This document shows, in pieces, positions 63,909 to 64,000 of a stretch of 64,000 nucleotides of DNA. The notes beneath the pieces are model-generated. The model saw only the letters and a program-made list of their open reading frames with translations. It was not told where the DNA came from and ran no database searches. Source of the DNA: Rhodopirellula maiorica SM1 (GTDB lineage Bacteria; Planctomycetota; Planctomycetia; Pirellulales; Pirellulaceae); contig NZ_ANOG01000025.1 in the NCBI RefSeq assembly GCF_000346295.1, forward strand, positions 1 to 64,000, given 5' to 3'. The position numbers and the translations under genes were made by a program. Each line of letters opens with the position of its first letter. The stretch's first letter is position 1.

Positions 63909-64000
63909 ATTTTGTGAGCCGCTTGGCAGGCTATCGATACCAAAAAGCGAGAACAAATTTTCTGGTTTCCGAATTTCGGTGTGGTGCTGAAAGACCCGTT

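Overview
The window looks like a chromosomal segment of a marine planctomycete of the Rhodopirellula / Pirellulales type. The evidence is a set of lineage markers: a PVC-type multidomain cytochrome c protein, a FecR-LamG anti-sigma-like protein, DUF1559 prepilin-like proteins, many secreted Cys-type sulfatases, sparse Shine-Dalgarno sequences, and intergenic palindromes. No rRNA, tRNA, CRISPR array, insertion sequence or phage gene was recognised.

Layout. (1) 1-6.6 kb: a FecR/LamG protein (5' end outside the window), a PVC cytochrome protein, and a convergent Tat-exported intradiol dioxygenase. (2) 6.8-12.0 kb: a short GH29 alpha-L-fucosidase and an esterase on the minus strand, divergent from a two-component system whose sensor has a large discoidin-like extracytoplasmic part. 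(3) 12.2-22.7 kb: an L-fucose catabolic operon on the minus strand, in transcription order L-fucose isomerase, class II aldolase, FGGY kinase, aldehyde dehydrogenase, a two-domain aldolase and a malate:quinone-oxidoreductase-family protein. A XylR-like AraC regulator is divergent from it. (4) 22.7-58.6 kb: a long exo-enzyme array with ten S1-type sulfatases, two more GH29 fucosidases, a GH95-type enzyme, a DUF5060/DUF4038 glycosidase, a beta-propeller hydrolase candidate, a ThuA-like protein, an esterase and an unrecognised secreted 554-residue protein. A DUF1559 prepilin unit with a small lipoprotein and a clear terminator is embedded in it. (5) 58.9-63.8 kb: housekeeping genes (SPW protein, VKOR-family protein, NAD-dependent epimerase, CaCA exchanger, DedA, ZIP transporter).

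How the parts fit. Secreted sulfatases, esterases and fucosidases would strip sulfate, acyl groups and L-fucose from a fucose-rich sulfated polysaccharide of the fucoidan type. L-fucose would then pass through fuculose and fuculose-1-phosphate to DHAP plus L-lactaldehyde, and on to L-lactate. The MQO-family protein at the end of the operon could be the L-lactate:quinone oxidoreductase that finishes the route to pyruvate. There is no microcompartment shell gene, no SusC/SusD pair, no recognised sugar transporter, no known endo-fucoidanase and no sulfatase-maturation enzyme in the window.

Two genes, a DUF1559 protein and a sulfatase, are split by single-base homopolymer indels, and a probable gene remnant shows a third. 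All three lie within 5.3 kb (39.0-44.3 kb), so local gene decay or local sequence error should be separated before the region is interpreted.
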